The notes: a model not told the origin generated them from the sequence alone. A DNA stretch of 64,000 bases from Photobacterium proteolyticum (GCF_001939735.1 NZ_MJIL01000055.1:1-64000), one strand, 5' to 3'. Counted from the stretch's first letter, positions 8,272 through 17,502 are shown. Translations and numbers: made by a program.

Positions 8272-9447
8272 ATGACAGAGCAACAGTATTCACTGGACGA
8301 CATCAGAAAAAATGTCAGCCGTATAGACAATGAAATTATCAAGCTACTGGCCGAGCGCCGCCAGCTAAGCCTGGAAGTCGCGAAAAGCAAAATTGAGACA
8401 GCCAAGCCTGTTCGCGATCAAACCCGGGAACAAGAACTCTTGCTAAGGCTGATTGAAACGGGCAAACGCGAACAGCTCGATGCCCAGTATGTTACCCAAA
8501 TCTTCCATGCGATTATTGAAGATTCCGTCTTGTTCCAGCAGGCCTACCTGCAAAAACTCACCAACCCGGACAGCTTGCAGCCCGTCGCCCGAGTCTCGTT
8601 TCTCGGTGCCAAAGGCTCCTATTCAAACCTTGCCAGCCGCAACTACTTCAGCAAAAAGCAAACCAAGCTGGTCGAAATCAGCTGCTCGACGTTTCGGGAT
8701 GTCCTGAGCGTGGTTGAAACCGGCAATGCCGATTACGGTGTCCTGCCAATTGAAAACACCAGCTCAGGCTCGATCAACGAAGTCTACGATCTGCTGCAGC
8801 ACACCAGCCTGTCGATTGTCGGCGAGATCACCCAGCCGATTGAACACTGCTTGCTGACTGCGGTAGATACCAGCCTCGATAATATCGACACCCTGTACTC
8901 GCACCCACAGCCACACCAGCAATGCAGCGAATACTTGCACTCGATGGGAAATATTACCCAGGAGTACTGCTCCAGTACCGCCGAGGCGATGAAAATGGTT
9001 GCCGAACTGAAGCAGCCTAATGTAGCAGCTATCGGCAATGCCTCCAGCGGTGAGCTTTACGGCCTGACGCCGCTCAAGACCAATATTGCCAACCAGCAGG
9101 AAAACTTCACCCGCTTTATCGTCGTTGCCCGCAAGCCAGTGGAAGTGACATCGCTGATCCCGGCCAAGACCACGCTCATTATGTCGACGGCCCAGAAGGC
9201 CGGCTCACTGGTGGAATGCCTGCTTGTTCTGCGTAACCTCAACATCAATATGACCAAGCTGGAGTCCCGTCCGGTGATCGGTAACCCTTGGGAAGAGATG
9301 TTCTATGTTGATGTCGAGGTAAACCTGAAATCGGACGTGATGCAGGAAGCCCTCGAAGAACTCACCCGGCTAACCCGCTTTATCAAGGTGCTTGGATGTT
9401 ACCCGAGTGAGAATGTTAACCCGACAGAAGTCGAGATAAACGAGTAA
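8272..9447 (+). CDS. pheA: Bifunctional chorismate mutase / prephenate dehydratase (P-protein)
   Basis: 391 aa. Converts chorismate to prephenate and then to phenylpyruvate, the committed branch to phenylalanine. AroQ-type chorismate mutase domain (1-95) with RIDNEIIKLLAERRQLSLEV; prephenate dehydratase domain (about 105-285) with FLGAKGSYSN; C-terminal ACT domain (about 300-380) with the ESRP motif that binds Phe for feedback inhibition. Length is close to E. coli PheA (386). Control is by the upstream leader-peptide attenuator. Convergent with tyrA. Confidence 0.96.
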   Translation: MTEQQYSLDDIRKNVSRIDNEIIKLLAERRQLSLEVAKSKIETAKPVRDQTREQELLLRLIETGKREQLDAQYVTQIFHAIIEDSVLFQQAYLQKLTNPDSLQPVARVSFLGAKGSYSNLASRNYFSKKQTKLVEISCSTFRDVLSVVETGNADYGVLPIENTSSGSINEVYDLLQHTSLSIVGEITQPIEHCLLTAVDTSLDNIDTLYSHPQPHQQCSEYLHSMGNITQEYCSSTAEAMKMVAELKQPNVAAIGNASSGELYGLTPLKTNIANQQENFTRFIVVARKPVEVTSLIPAKTTLIMSTAQKAGSLVECLLVLRNLNINMTKLESRPVIGNPWEEMFYVDVEVNLKSDVMQEALEELTRLTRFIKVLGCYPSENVNPTEVEINE

Positions 9448-9477
9448 CGCCCCTGAGGCTATCTAGTTGCTGTCATG

Positions 9478-9507
9478 CAAAAAGCCCACGATCGTGGGCT
9501 TTTTTCG
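9478..9507. terminator. Bidirectional terminator between pheA and tyrA
   Basis: Hairpin AAGCCCACGATCGTGGGCTT with A and T runs on both sides, placed between two convergent genes. Confidence 0.85.
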
Positions 9508-9556
9508 TTCAAGTGCTCGGGCTTCTGAGCTTGGACTTCAGCCCCCGGCACATGTG

Positions 9557-10684
9557 TTATTTTCTATGCGTTGAATCGTTCGCCTGTCTAAGCAATCCCT
9601 GGCTCTCGATTAAAAAATGCTGTGCATAGTCTCCAAACCAATGTTCAACCTGGCCAAATGCCTGCTTGAAGGTTTGCTTATCCTGGCTATCGAGCATTTC
9701 TATCGCTTCGCCGAAGCGCTGATGGAAGCGCTTGATCATCGCCAGATTCTGCGGTGAGGACATAATAATATCGGCATACAACTGGGCATCCTGGGCAAAC
9801 AGGCGCCCGACCATCGCCAGTTCCAGACGGTAAATCGGCGAGCTCAGTGACAGTAGTTGCTCCAGCTTCGGATCCTCTTCGGCCAGGTGCAGGCCGTAGA
9901 CAAAGGACGTAAAGTGGCGCAATGCCTGAATGAGCGTCATTCCCTGATCGTGCTCAATCGCACTGATCCGGTTCAGGCTGGCTCCCCAGATCTGCAACTG
10001 CTCCAACAGCCACTGGTAACTCTCGGGGTTGCGACCGTCACAGTAGGCAATCACCTGTTTGGCCAGGCTGGCAATGTCAGGCCCAAACATCGGGTGCAGG
10101 CCAACAACCGGGCCATTGTGGACTTCCAGCATCGCCTGAAGCGGACCGCTTTTAACCGACGTCAGGTCAGCCAGAATACAGTCCTCCGGCAGGTTTCCTA
10201 ACTTGGCGATCACCGCTTCGGTGAGGTTAATCGGCACCGACACGACCACCATACCGGCATCAGCCAGCAGCTCATCGGCCCGATCCCAATCCTGGCTGCC
10301 CAGTTTACGAACTTCATAGCCCGACAATTCAAACAGTCGGCAAAACAGGCCGCCCAGCTGGCCATAGCCGCCGACAACCACTACCGGACGTAAGTCCGGC
10401 TTCAGGCACTTAAAGCCAGAATCATTTTCACTGGCATAAGACTCTCGCATGGTACGGCGTAAAATATCTTCAATAAGATCAGGTGGGACCCCTTTGTTTT
10501 CCGCCTCCTGACGGCGTGAAGCCAGCATGGCTGCTTCACGATCCGGCGCATAGATCGGCAGGCCATGCTGACTTTTGACATGACCCACTTCCTCGACCAA
10601 TGCCAGACGGCGGGCAAGCAGCTCGACCATCTGCTGATCAACATCATCGATTTGATCTCGTAATTTACTTAGTTCGGCAACCAT
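9557..10684 (-). CDS. tyrA: Bifunctional chorismate mutase / prephenate dehydrogenase (T-protein)
   Basis: 375 aa. Makes prephenate from chorismate and oxidises it with NAD+ to 4-hydroxyphenylpyruvate for tyrosine. AroQ mutase domain (1-90: [19 protein letters not shown]), Rossmann-type dehydrogenase domain beginning [16 protein letters not shown] (about 100), then helical dimerisation domain. The start [11 protein letters not shown] matches E. coli TyrA (373 aa) and is chosen over the longer frame to 10816, whose extra 44 residues look unlike a protein of this family. It is the second gene of the aroF-tyrA operon, separated by a 151-bp gap with a strong palindrome. Confidence 0.95.
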   Translation of the reverse strand: MVAELSKLRDQIDDVDQQMVELLARRLALVEEVGHVKSQHGLPIYAPDREAAMLASRRQEAENKGVPPDLIEDILRRTMRESYASENDSGFKCLKPDLRPVVVVGGYGQLGGLFCRLFELSGYEVRKLGSQDWDRADELLADAGMVVVSVPINLTEAVIAKLGNLPEDCILADLTSVKSGPLQAMLEVHNGPVVGLHPMFGPDIASLAKQVIAYCDGRNPESYQWLLEQLQIWGASLNRISAIEHDQGMTLIQALRHFTSFVYGLHLAEEDPKLEQLLSLSSPIYRLELAMVGRLFAQDAQLYADIIMSSPQNLAMIKRFHQRFGEAIEMLDSQDKQTFKQAFGQVEHWFGDYAQHFLIESQGLLRQANDSTHRK

Positions 10685-10752
10685 GATTTTGCGATCCGTA
10701 TTAATTCTGTATTTGTTCCGCCACAGCTCCCCAGCAACTATCCAGAGACAAG

Positions 10753-10782
10753 TAACCGGTACAGAACTGACTGTACCGGTTA
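10753..10782. repeat. Perfect 12-bp inverted repeat in the aroF-tyrA gap
   Basis: TAACCGGTACAG-AACTGA-CTGTACCGGTTA. There is no T tract on either side, so this is not a standard terminator. Part of the arm (TACCGGTTA) recurs near 10830, just past the aroF stop. It may act as an RNA stability or processing hairpin between the two cistrons. Confidence 0.6.
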
Positions 10783-10835
10783 ATCTGCCTAAATTACTGG
10801 TTGAGCACTCCCTCAAACAACTCCGTCGTTACCGG

Positions 10836-11903
10836 TTAGTTTCGCTCGGCCAAAAACGGCTCCAACTCTTGATGAGTATGGCGAAGCAATGTTTCCGTTG
10901 TCTCCCAGCTGATACAGGCATCGGTAATAGAAATGCCATAGGCCATCTCATCACGCGACAAGTCTGCACTCTGGCTGCCCTCGTTCAGATGGCTTTCCAA
11001 CATAAGACCGATGATTGACTGGTTGCCTTCGCGGATCTGGTGGATCACATCTTCGGCCACCAGCGGCTGGCGACGGTAGTCCTTTCTGGAGTTAGCGTGG
11101 CTACAGTCTATCATCAAGGACGGAGAAAGGCCTGATGCTGCCATCTCGTTTTCACATTCCGTCACTGAAACAGAATCATAGTTAGTCTGCTTGCCACCAC
11201 GTAGGATCACATGCCCATCCGGGTTGCCCTGAGTATTAAGCAAGGCCACCTGTCCCTCGCGGTTAATCCCCATAAAACGGTGACCCGAAGCAGCAGCCTG
11301 CATGGCATTGATTGCCGTTCCCAGGCTGCCGTCAGTACCGTTTTTAAACCCAACCGGCATCGACAGACCACTGGCCATCTCGCGGTGAGTTTGTGACTCG
11401 GTGGTACGGGCACCAATCGCCGCCCAGCTGAACAAATCTCCCAGGTACTGAGGGCTGATAGGATCCAAGGCCTCGGTAGCCAGCGGGATCCCCATCTCCA
11501 CCAGGTCGATCAGCAGCTGACGGGCAATATGCAGGCCTTCCTCGACTTCAAACGAGCCGTCAAGGTGCGGGTCATTGATCAACCCCTTCCAGCCAACGGT
11601 AGTACGTGGTTTTTCAAAATACACCCTCATCACAATATACAGCTGATCACTCAGCTCGTCTGACAGCTGCTTAAGCTTTACAGCATAACTTTTTGCCGCT
11701 TCGATATCGTGAATCGAGCACGGTCCGCACACTACCAGCAGACGGTGGTCACGCTTGTGGATAATATCGGCAATTGTCTGACGGGACTGACGCACGAAAT
11801 CCAGCCCTGCATCACTGACAGACAGTTTGCTGCGCAGCTCTTTCGGCGTGATCAGGACAGATTCATCTTGAATATGGACATTATTCAGCTGGTCTTTTTG
11901 CAT
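10836..11903 (-). CDS. aroF: 3-deoxy-7-phosphoheptulonate (DAHP) synthase, tyrosine-regulated type
   Basis: 355 aa, the same size class as E. coli AroF (356). Condenses phosphoenolpyruvate and erythrose 4-phosphate in the first step of the shikimate pathway. Family motifs include VVCGPCSIHD, RVYFEKPRTTVGWKGLINDP, PVGFKNGTDG and DCSHANSRKD (metal-binding Cys/His). The assignment to the Tyr-sensitive isozyme rests on the operon with tyrA and on upstream TyrR-type boxes; the allosteric site itself was not examined. Confidence 0.93.
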   Translation of the reverse strand: MQKDQLNNVHIQDESVLITPKELRSKLSVSDAGLDFVRQSRQTIADIIHKRDHRLLVVCGPCSIHDIEAAKSYAVKLKQLSDELSDQLYIVMRVYFEKPRTTVGWKGLINDPHLDGSFEVEEGLHIARQLLIDLVEMGIPLATEALDPISPQYLGDLFSWAAIGARTTESQTHREMASGLSMPVGFKNGTDGSLGTAINAMQAAASGHRFMGINREGQVALLNTQGNPDGHVILRGGKQTNYDSVSVTECENEMAASGLSPSLMIDCSHANSRKDYRRQPLVAEDVIHQIREGNQSIIGLMLESHLNEGSQSADLSRDEMAYGISITDACISWETTETLLRHTHQELEPFLAERN

Positions 11904-11980
11904 ATTGGCTTCCCTGTAATTTTAAAATATTCAAATTATTCTGATGAGGTTAAAACAGGATTGCCCTGCTACATGGCGTC

Positions 11981-12010
11981 ACAATAGCAAGGGATTTCGC
12001 CCCTTGGCAA
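11981..12010 (-). promoter_or_regulatory. Putative promoter of aroF-tyrA
   Basis: Minus-strand -35 TTGCCA (12005-12010) and -10 TATTGT (11981-11986) with 18-bp spacing, immediately downstream of the two TyrR-type boxes. Confidence 0.5.
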
Positions 12011-12015
12011 CACCG

Positions 12016-12053
12016 TGTAAAGAAAAAACACCACTCGTAAAGAAAAATTTACA
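12016..12053. promoter_or_regulatory. Tandem TyrR-type operator boxes
   Basis: Strong box CGTAAA-GAAAAA-TTTACA (12036-12053) matches the TyrR palindrome TGTAAA-N6-TTTACA at 11 of 12 positions. A weaker box at 12016-12033 has a perfect left half (TGTAAA) and a poor right half. The two are offset by exactly 20 bp, two helical turns. This fits strong/weak TyrR box pairs that mediate tyrosine-dependent repression. The boxes lie between aroF and btsS. Confidence 0.75.
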
Positions 12054-12121
12054 GTTAAGTGTTTTTGGCCATTGGCATCAAACCCAGTTACCATAATTGC
12101 AATGCCCACTCGCACTCCCTA

Positions 12122-13843
12122 ATGGCAATGGAACTTATATTTTCTCTTCTTCAGCAGCTCAGCGTGTATCTGGTTATTGCATACCTGCTCAGCAAAACGC
12201 CGTTATTTATGCCAATCACCACGGTATCAGGACGGCTGTCGCAACGATTTTCGTGCTACGTTCTGTTTACCCTCTTTTGTATTTTAGGCACTTACTTCGG
12301 ACTTCACATAGAAGATGCTATTGCCAATACCCGGGCAATCGGTGCAGTCATGGGTGGGTTGCTTGGTGGACCGGTGGTCGGTTTCGCCGTCGGCCTCACC
12401 GGCGGCATGCATCGCTACAGTATGGGTGGCTTTACCGATGTCGCCTGTGCGATCTCTACCACCGTTGAAGGCTTGATAGGAGGTTTAATGCACAGTTACT
12501 TTGTCCGCCGCGGGCAGAGTGACCAGATCTTTAAGCCATTCACCGTTTTTACCATTACGCTGGTTGCCGAAATCATCCAGATGTTCATTATCCTGGTGGT
12601 CGCCGAACCATTCGACAAGGCGCTTCACCTTGTCAGTGCCATCGCGTTGCCTATGGTTATCGCCAACTCCGTCGGTGCCGGCCTGTTTATGAGCATCATT
12701 CAGGATCGCAAAACCATCTACGAAAAATATTCCGCGGCCTTTTCCAGTCGGGCACTCAAGATCGCCCAGCGCTCCGTCGGGATCATGAGCCAGGGCTTTA
12801 ACGAGGAAAGCACCAAAAAAATCGCCAAGATTGTGTATGAAGAAACCGGGGTTGGGGCTGTCGCCATCACCGATCGCGATAAAATCCTGGCGTTTATCGG
12901 GATTGGGGATGATCACCACCTACCGGGAACGCCTATCTCTTCCGGCTATACCCGCCGGGCTATCGATGGCTGCGAGCTGGTCTATGCCGACGGCTACGAT
13001 ATCCCCTACTGCTGCTCGCTGCACCAGAAATGCAAGCTCGGATCGGCACTGGTGATCCCGCTAGTCGGCGGCAACAACGAGGTACTAGGGACAATCAAGC
13101 TCTATGAACCAAAAAGAAAACTGTTCTCGACCGTCAACCTCACTCTCGGCGAGGGGATAGCCAAGCTGCTGTCAAACCAGATCCTGACTGGCCGTTATGC
13201 CCAGCAGCAGGCTCTGCTGACCCAGGCCGAACTGCGACTGTTGCAGGCACAGGTTAATCCTCACTTTCTGTTCAATGCGCTCAATACCATTAACTCTGTC
13301 GTTCGTCGCGATCCGGACAAAGCGCGTCAGCTGATCCAGCACCTTTCCCAGTTCTTCCGCCGCAACCTGAAACAGAATATAGAAACGGTAACACTCGAAG
13401 AAGAGATCCAGCATGTTAATGCCTACCTTGAGATTGAACTGGCCCGTTTCTCTGACCGGCTCCAGGTGGATATCTGTGTGGCTCCGGAGCTCATGAAAAT
13501 CAAACTACCGACATTTACCCTGCAGCCGCTGGTTGAAAATGCCATAAAACACGGCACCTCTTCACTACTGGAAGATGGTAAAATAATGATTCACGGATAC
13601 TGCGACAAAGCATGCATCGTGCTTGAAGTGGAGGACAACGCCGGTAACTACGTCCCGGTTGGTGAAGAAAGTGGATTAGGTATGAAGATTGTAGACAAGC
13701 GCCTGAAAAACATGTTTGGCAAGCAATACGGACTGACCATGGCCTACCAACCCCGGGAATGGACCCGGGCAACGATTACTATCCCCGCAGATACCCAGCA
13801 GCCTAGCCACGCCAACGGAACGAATGGAGAAACCGCAGCATGA
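12122..13843 (+). CDS. btsS: Pyruvate-sensing histidine kinase BtsS (LytS/YehU family)
   Basis: 573 aa from the ATG at 12122; a start at 12128 is equally possible. Inner-membrane sensor kinase of the BtsSR system, which in E. coli senses external pyruvate with high affinity. Order: 5TM-LYT membrane domain (1-185) with GAVMGGLLGGPVVGFAVGLTGG, a GAF domain (about 215-350) containing GVGAVAITDR and GIGDDHHLPG, then a LytS-type kinase domain with phospho-acceptor motif VNPHFLFNALNTIN and a C-terminal ATPase lobe (LVENAIKHGT). Extended similarity to E. coli BtsS is evident. Overlaps btsR by 4 bp (ATGA). The longer frame from 12059 lacks a ribosome binding site. Confidence 0.93.
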   Translation: MAMELIFSLLQQLSVYLVIAYLLSKTPLFMPITTVSGRLSQRFSCYVLFTLFCILGTYFGLHIEDAIANTRAIGAVMGGLLGGPVVGFAVGLTGGMHRYSMGGFTDVACAISTTVEGLIGGLMHSYFVRRGQSDQIFKPFTVFTITLVAEIIQMFIILVVAEPFDKALHLVSAIALPMVIANSVGAGLFMSIIQDRKTIYEKYSAAFSSRALKIAQRSVGIMSQGFNEESTKKIAKIVYEETGVGAVAITDRDKILAFIGIGDDHHLPGTPISSGYTRRAIDGCELVYADGYDIPYCCSLHQKCKLGSALVIPLVGGNNEVLGTIKLYEPKRKLFSTVNLTLGEGIAKLLSNQILTGRYAQQQALLTQAELRLLQAQVNPHFLFNALNTINSVVRRDPDKARQLIQHLSQFFRRNLKQNIETVTLEEEIQHVNAYLEIELARFSDRLQVDICVAPELMKIKLPTFTLQPLVENAIKHGTSSLLEDGKIMIHGYCDKACIVLEVEDNAGNYVPVGEESGLGMKIVDKRLKNMFGKQYGLTMAYQPREWTRATITIPADTQQPSHANGTNGETAA

Positions 13844-14553
13844 TCAAGGCACTCGTTATTGACGATGAACTGTATGCCAGAGAAGAGCTCATCGACCTAC
13901 TGCATGACACCGATGAAGTGGAAGTCATCGGCAGTTGCAATAACGCTATTGAAGGACTGAAAAAAATCAACACCCTCAAGCCTGATGTCATTTTTCTGGA
14001 TATCCAGATGCCGCAAATTACCGGCATTGAAATGCTCAGCATGCTTGATCCCGATACCATGCCCAAGGTGGTCTTTGTCACCGCCTATGATGAATATGCC
14101 CTCAAAGCCTTTGAGGACAATGCCTTTGATTATCTCCTCAAGCCAGTCGAAACATGTCGCCTGGCAAAAACCATCAAGCGACTGAAAAAAGAGTGTCAGG
14201 AACAGGACTATTCACCGCTGGTCAACGAGATGCTGGAACTGATCCCGTGTACCGGCCACAACCGGATCCTGCTTATTGCTCCGGCCGATATTGAAATCGC
14301 CTATAGCGATCTCTCCGGGGTCCATATCGTGGCCAAAGACACCAAGGCCACCACCCAGCTAACACTGAAAGTGCTGGAGGAAAAAACGCCGCTGATCCGC
14401 TGCCATCGCCAGTACCTGATCCACCCGCAGGCGATCCGCGAAATCAAACTGCTGGAAAATGGCCTGGCAGAAATCACCACTCAGTTCGGCCACCAGGTCC
14501 CGGTCAGCCGCCGTTACCTCAAAGAGCTAAAAGACCGATTCGGTCTCAGCTAA
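13840..14553 (+). CDS. btsR: LytTR response regulator BtsR
   Basis: 237 aa. Receiver domain 1-115 with acidic pocket DDE (8-10) and phospho-acceptor Asp54 (FLDIQMP), followed by a LytTR DNA-binding domain (about 135-237). Partner of the overlapping kinase BtsS. In E. coli BtsR activates the pyruvate transporter gene btsT. Here the likely target is the CstA-family gene 760 bp downstream, whose upstream region has three BtsR-type boxes. Confidence 0.93.
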   Translation: MIKALVIDDELYAREELIDLLHDTDEVEVIGSCNNAIEGLKKINTLKPDVIFLDIQMPQITGIEMLSMLDPDTMPKVVFVTAYDEYALKAFEDNAFDYLLKPVETCRLAKTIKRLKKECQEQDYSPLVNEMLELIPCTGHNRILLIAPADIEIAYSDLSGVHIVAKDTKATTQLTLKVLEEKTPLIRCHRQYLIHPQAIREIKLLENGLAEITTQFGHQVPVSRRYLKELKDRFGLS

Positions 14554-14563
14554 GGCAGCCTCT

Positions 14564-14594
14564 CGCTGATCCTTGTCACAGGCAAGGATCAGCG
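14564..14594. terminator. Hairpin between btsR and the DUF2799 gene
   Basis: CGCTGATCCTTG-TCACAGG-CAAGGATCAGCG, a perfect 12-bp stem between convergent genes. It overlaps the stop codon of the minus-strand gene and has no T run, so termination activity is uncertain. Confidence 0.5.
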
Positions 14595-14990
14595 ACCAGT
14601 GACGCCGTCAAATGCCATACTACGGTCGAATCCCTGCTGCCAAAACATCTTATACAGCCCGCCGTCGTCACGGCGGAATTCACAAACGCCCCAGTCCGTT
14701 TTCATTTCCATGCCCATTTGCCTTAACTGCTCAAGCGTGCAATATGATTCCAGGCCTTTCTGGTACCCACGGAGGTAGGCATCATAGTCCAGTGCCATGG
14801 TGGCATCCACCTCCGACGCCTCAGCCTGCAGGGTTGGCTCTGCCGTCGCCTTTTCTCCCCATCGCCCCTTATTAAAACCCAGCTTGAACCAGTTGCCATC
14901 GGCTATTAACGCCTGCTTGGTACTCGTTGTAGAACATCCCGCCAGTAGCACAAGCAAGGTGACAGCGACAATTATCTTCTTCAGCATCAT
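14589..14990 (-). CDS. DUF2799-type lipoprotein
   Basis: 133 aa from the first of two adjacent ATGs; the second, at 14987, has better spacing to AAGGAG. N-terminal lipoprotein signal with lipobox LAGC. The mature part has the repeated pattern of DUF2799 lipoproteins: GNWFKLGFNKGRWG, an aromatic/glycine YDAYLRGYQKGLESYC, and a C-terminal WQQGFDRS. Function unknown; probably anchored in the outer membrane facing the periplasm. Convergent with btsR. Confidence 0.75.
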   Translation of the reverse strand: MMLKKIIVAVTLLVLLAGCSTTSTKQALIADGNWFKLGFNKGRWGEKATAEPTLQAEASEVDATMALDYDAYLRGYQKGLESYCTLEQLRQMGMEMKTDWGVCEFRRDDGGLYKMFWQQGFDRSMAFDGVTGR

Positions 14991-15123
14991 ACGCTCCTTC
15001 GATAACAGTTCTTAATTTACAATAGGTTAAAATACTTAACCTGCACTGAACCCTCTACACCAACAACAGATATGCCTAGCAAAGACACAAAATTTCTCAT
15101 CGAACCGCTAATTTTTGTCTAAA

Positions 15124-15171
15124 ACCACTTAGTCAACTCATCGACCGCTTACCTCGCCATAGAACCACTCA
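15124..15171 (+). promoter_or_regulatory. Three phased BtsR-type boxes upstream of cstA
   Basis: ACCACTTA (15124), ACCGCTTA (15144) and ACCACTCA (15164) are direct repeats spaced exactly 20 bp apart. They match the ACC(G/A)CT(C/T)A motif reported for E. coli YehT/BtsR, which acts as a direct-repeat pair. They end about 145 bp before the transporter start. The rest of 14991-15315 carries nothing else I can assign. Confidence 0.8.
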
Positions 15172-15315
15172 CTGGTTTATCGCGTGCATCTGTTTCCCGA
15201 CGCTTTAACATGGCAACCAATAAAAGAAGTTTTGCGAGTGTTTAGCCGAGGGTGAAATGGCCGATAGTCGCAAAGCTAGAAACTGGAAGTCCAATCTTAA
15301 AAGAGAGACAAGAGT

Positions 15316-16800
15316 ATGACCTGGTTCCTGATGTGCGTAGCAGCGCTAGTAGGTGGCTACTTTATCTACGGTGCGTTTATCGAAAAAGTTTTTGGCGTTA
15401 ACGAAAAACGTCAAACCCCTGCCTATACCAAGCAAGACGGCGTTGACTATGTGCCGATGTCAAACAAGAAGGTATATCTGGTACAGCTGCTGAATATCGC
15501 CGGTGTCGGTCCGATCTTCGGTCCGATCATGGGGGCCCTGTACGGCCCGGCCGCGATGTTGTGGATTGTACTGGGCTGTATCTTTGCCGGTGCAGTGCAC
15601 GACTACTTCTCCGGTATGTTGTCTGTCCGTAACGGCGGTGCCTCGGTACCGACGATCACAGGCCGCTACCTGGGTAATGGTGCCAAACACTTTATGAACA
15701 TTTTTGCCATTATCCTGCTGCTGCTGGTTGGTGTGGTCTTCGTATCGGCTCCTGCCGGCATGATCACCAACCTGGTCAACGAGCAAACCGGTATGGGCAT
15801 GTCGATGACGACGATGGTTGTTATCATATTCGCCTACTACATCATCGCAACCATTGTCCCGGTTGATAAGATCATCGGCCGTTTCTATCCGCTATTCGGT
15901 GCCCTGCTGATCTTCATGTCAGTTGGTCTAATCACGGCGATTGCCTTCTCGAGCGAGCACTCGCTGCTGGGTGACTACGAGATGAGCCAGATGTTTACCA
16001 ACATGAACCCGAATAACCTGCCGCTATGGCCAGCCCTGTTCATTACCATTGCCTGTGGTGCTATCTCCGGCTTCCACGCAACCCAGTCGCCGCTAATGGC
16101 CCGTTGTATGGAAAACGAGAAGAACGGTCGCTTCGTGTTCTACGGTGCGATGATTGGTGAAGGTGTTATCGCCCTGATTTGGTGTGCACTGGCCCTGTCG
16201 TTCTTCGGTTCGGTTGACGCACTGAAAGAAGCGGTTGCCAACGGCGGCCCGGGTAACGTGGTATACAGCTCTTCAATTGGTCTGTTGGGCGTCTTCGGCG
16301 GTATCGTTGCCTTCCTGGGCGTGGTTATCCTGCCTATCACTTCAGGTGATACCGCTTTCCGCTCTAGCCGCCTTATCCTGGCTGAGTACTTCAACATGGA
16401 GCAGAAGACACTGCGCAACCGTCTGCTAATGGCCATCCCGCTGTTCGTTATCGGTGGTATCCTGACTCAAGTTGACTTCGGTATTATCTGGCGCTACTTC
16501 GGCTTTGCCAACCAGAGCACAGCCGTAATGATGCTATGGACGGCCTCGGCCTACCTCCTTCGCCACAACAAGCTACACTGGGTTACCACAGTACCGGCTG
16601 TATTCATGACCACGGTATGTATTACCTTCATCCTGAACAACAGCCAGCTAGGCTTTGGTCTGCCGATGACAGTATCGACCATTGCCGGTGTAGTTGGTGC
16701 CCTCAGCATCGCAGGCTATGTTATCAAGCGTTCAAAAGGCAAAGGTGAAACCGAACTGGCTGACGAAGAAGAAGCAAAAGGCAAGCTAGAGACAGCTTAA
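15316..16800 (+). CDS. cstA: CstA-family pyruvate/peptide transporter
   Basis: 494 aa, shorter than E. coli CstA (701) or BtsT (716), so a short-form member. Inner-membrane carrier with about 13-14 hydrophobic segments. CstA signatures: VYLVQLLNIAGVGPIFGPIMGALYGP, HDYFSGMLSVRNGG, GFHATQSPLMARC and a C-terminal TM block ending in a charged tail (EEEAKGKLETA). Such proteins import pyruvate with protons in enterobacteria. Proximity to btsSR and the phased BtsR boxes make it the probable pyruvate transporter of this system. GAGAGACAAG upstream is the ribosome binding site. Confidence 0.9.
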   Translation: MTWFLMCVAALVGGYFIYGAFIEKVFGVNEKRQTPAYTKQDGVDYVPMSNKKVYLVQLLNIAGVGPIFGPIMGALYGPAAMLWIVLGCIFAGAVHDYFSGMLSVRNGGASVPTITGRYLGNGAKHFMNIFAIILLLLVGVVFVSAPAGMITNLVNEQTGMGMSMTTMVVIIFAYYIIATIVPVDKIIGRFYPLFGALLIFMSVGLITAIAFSSEHSLLGDYEMSQMFTNMNPNNLPLWPALFITIACGAISGFHATQSPLMARCMENEKNGRFVFYGAMIGEGVIALIWCALALSFFGSVDALKEAVANGGPGNVVYSSSIGLLGVFGGIVAFLGVVILPITSGDTAFRSSRLILAEYFNMEQKTLRNRLLMAIPLFVIGGILTQVDFGIIWRYFGFANQSTAVMMLWTASAYLLRHNKLHWVTTVPAVFMTTVCITFILNNSQLGFGLPMTVSTIAGVVGALSIAGYVIKRSKGKGETELADEEEAKGKLETA

Positions 16801-16826
16801 CAACCGCCTCTTCGGCCCCGCGATTA

Positions 16827-16857
16827 CGAAACCAGCCATCCGGCTGGTTTCTTTTTA
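16827..16857 (+). terminator. Terminator of cstA
   Basis: Hairpin GAAACCAGCC-ATCC-GGCTGGTTTC followed by TTTTT. The rest of the gap to 17060 shows no convincing gene. Confidence 0.9.
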
Positions 16858-17061
16858 TCTGATACAAATAATACCAATCTAGCTGCCACCCTGGTACAGC
16901 ATGCAGCGACACCTTTTTCTGCTAATGCCAGCAGCATCCGCTTCTCATACAATGAAGCGATTCCGTTTTCCTGTAAACAACAAGACAGCAAGAACAATAG
17001 CTGAATGGCTATAACGATTATTTTCACCCAGGCCAGGCTAGAGGTTATGGGGTAGCGACAT

Positions 17062-17092
17062 AAAAAAAGCCCACCTTGCGGTGGGCTTTTTC
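17062..17092 (-). terminator. Terminator of the rpsP-rimM-trmD-rplS operon
   Basis: AAAAGCCCACC-TTGC-GGTGGGCTTTT with a T run on the minus strand, 23 bases past the rplS stop. Confidence 0.9.
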
Positions 17093-17114
17093 AATAAACG
17101 TCTTACGCTTAAGA

Positions 17115-17468
17115 TTACTTGCGAGCAAGCTTCTCTTTGATACGTGCTGCTTTACCAGAACGCTCACGTAGGTAGTACAGTTTGGCACGACGTACTAGAC
17201 CACGACGCTTAACAGTAATGCTGTCAACTAGTGGAGAGTGTGTCTGGAATGCACGCTCAACACCTTCACCGTTCGAGATTTTACGAACTGTGAATGCAGA
17301 ATGTAGACCACGGTTACGCTTAGCGATAACAACGCCTTCGAACGCCTGTAGACGCTCACGGTCACCTTCTTTTACTTTAACCTGAACAACAACAGTGTCG
17401 CCCGGTGCAAAAGTAGGTAGGTCTTGTTTTAGTTGCTCGTCTTCGAGCTGCTTGATGATGTTACTCAT
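17115..17468 (-). CDS. rplS: 50S ribosomal protein L19
   Basis: 117 aa. Located at the 30S-50S interface. Characteristic L19 stretches: [35 protein letters not shown], and a basic C-terminus [27 protein letters not shown]. Last gene of the rpsP-rimM-trmD-rplS operon, 34 bases after trmD. Confidence 0.97.
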   Translation of the reverse strand: MSNIIKQLEDEQLKQDLPTFAPGDTVVVQVKVKEGDRERLQAFEGVVIAKRNRGLHSAFTVRKISNGEGVERAFQTHSPLVDSITVKRRGLVRRAKLYYLRERSGKAARIKEKLARK

Positions 17469-17502
17469 TGGTATACCCTAGAATAAACTGATACTAAATT
17501 AA

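Noticed and set aside
16824..17027. 67-codon minus-strand ORF with a lipobox-like LLSC start
   Set aside because: GTG start without a ribosome binding site, and its 3' end runs through the cstA terminator hairpin; probably chance.
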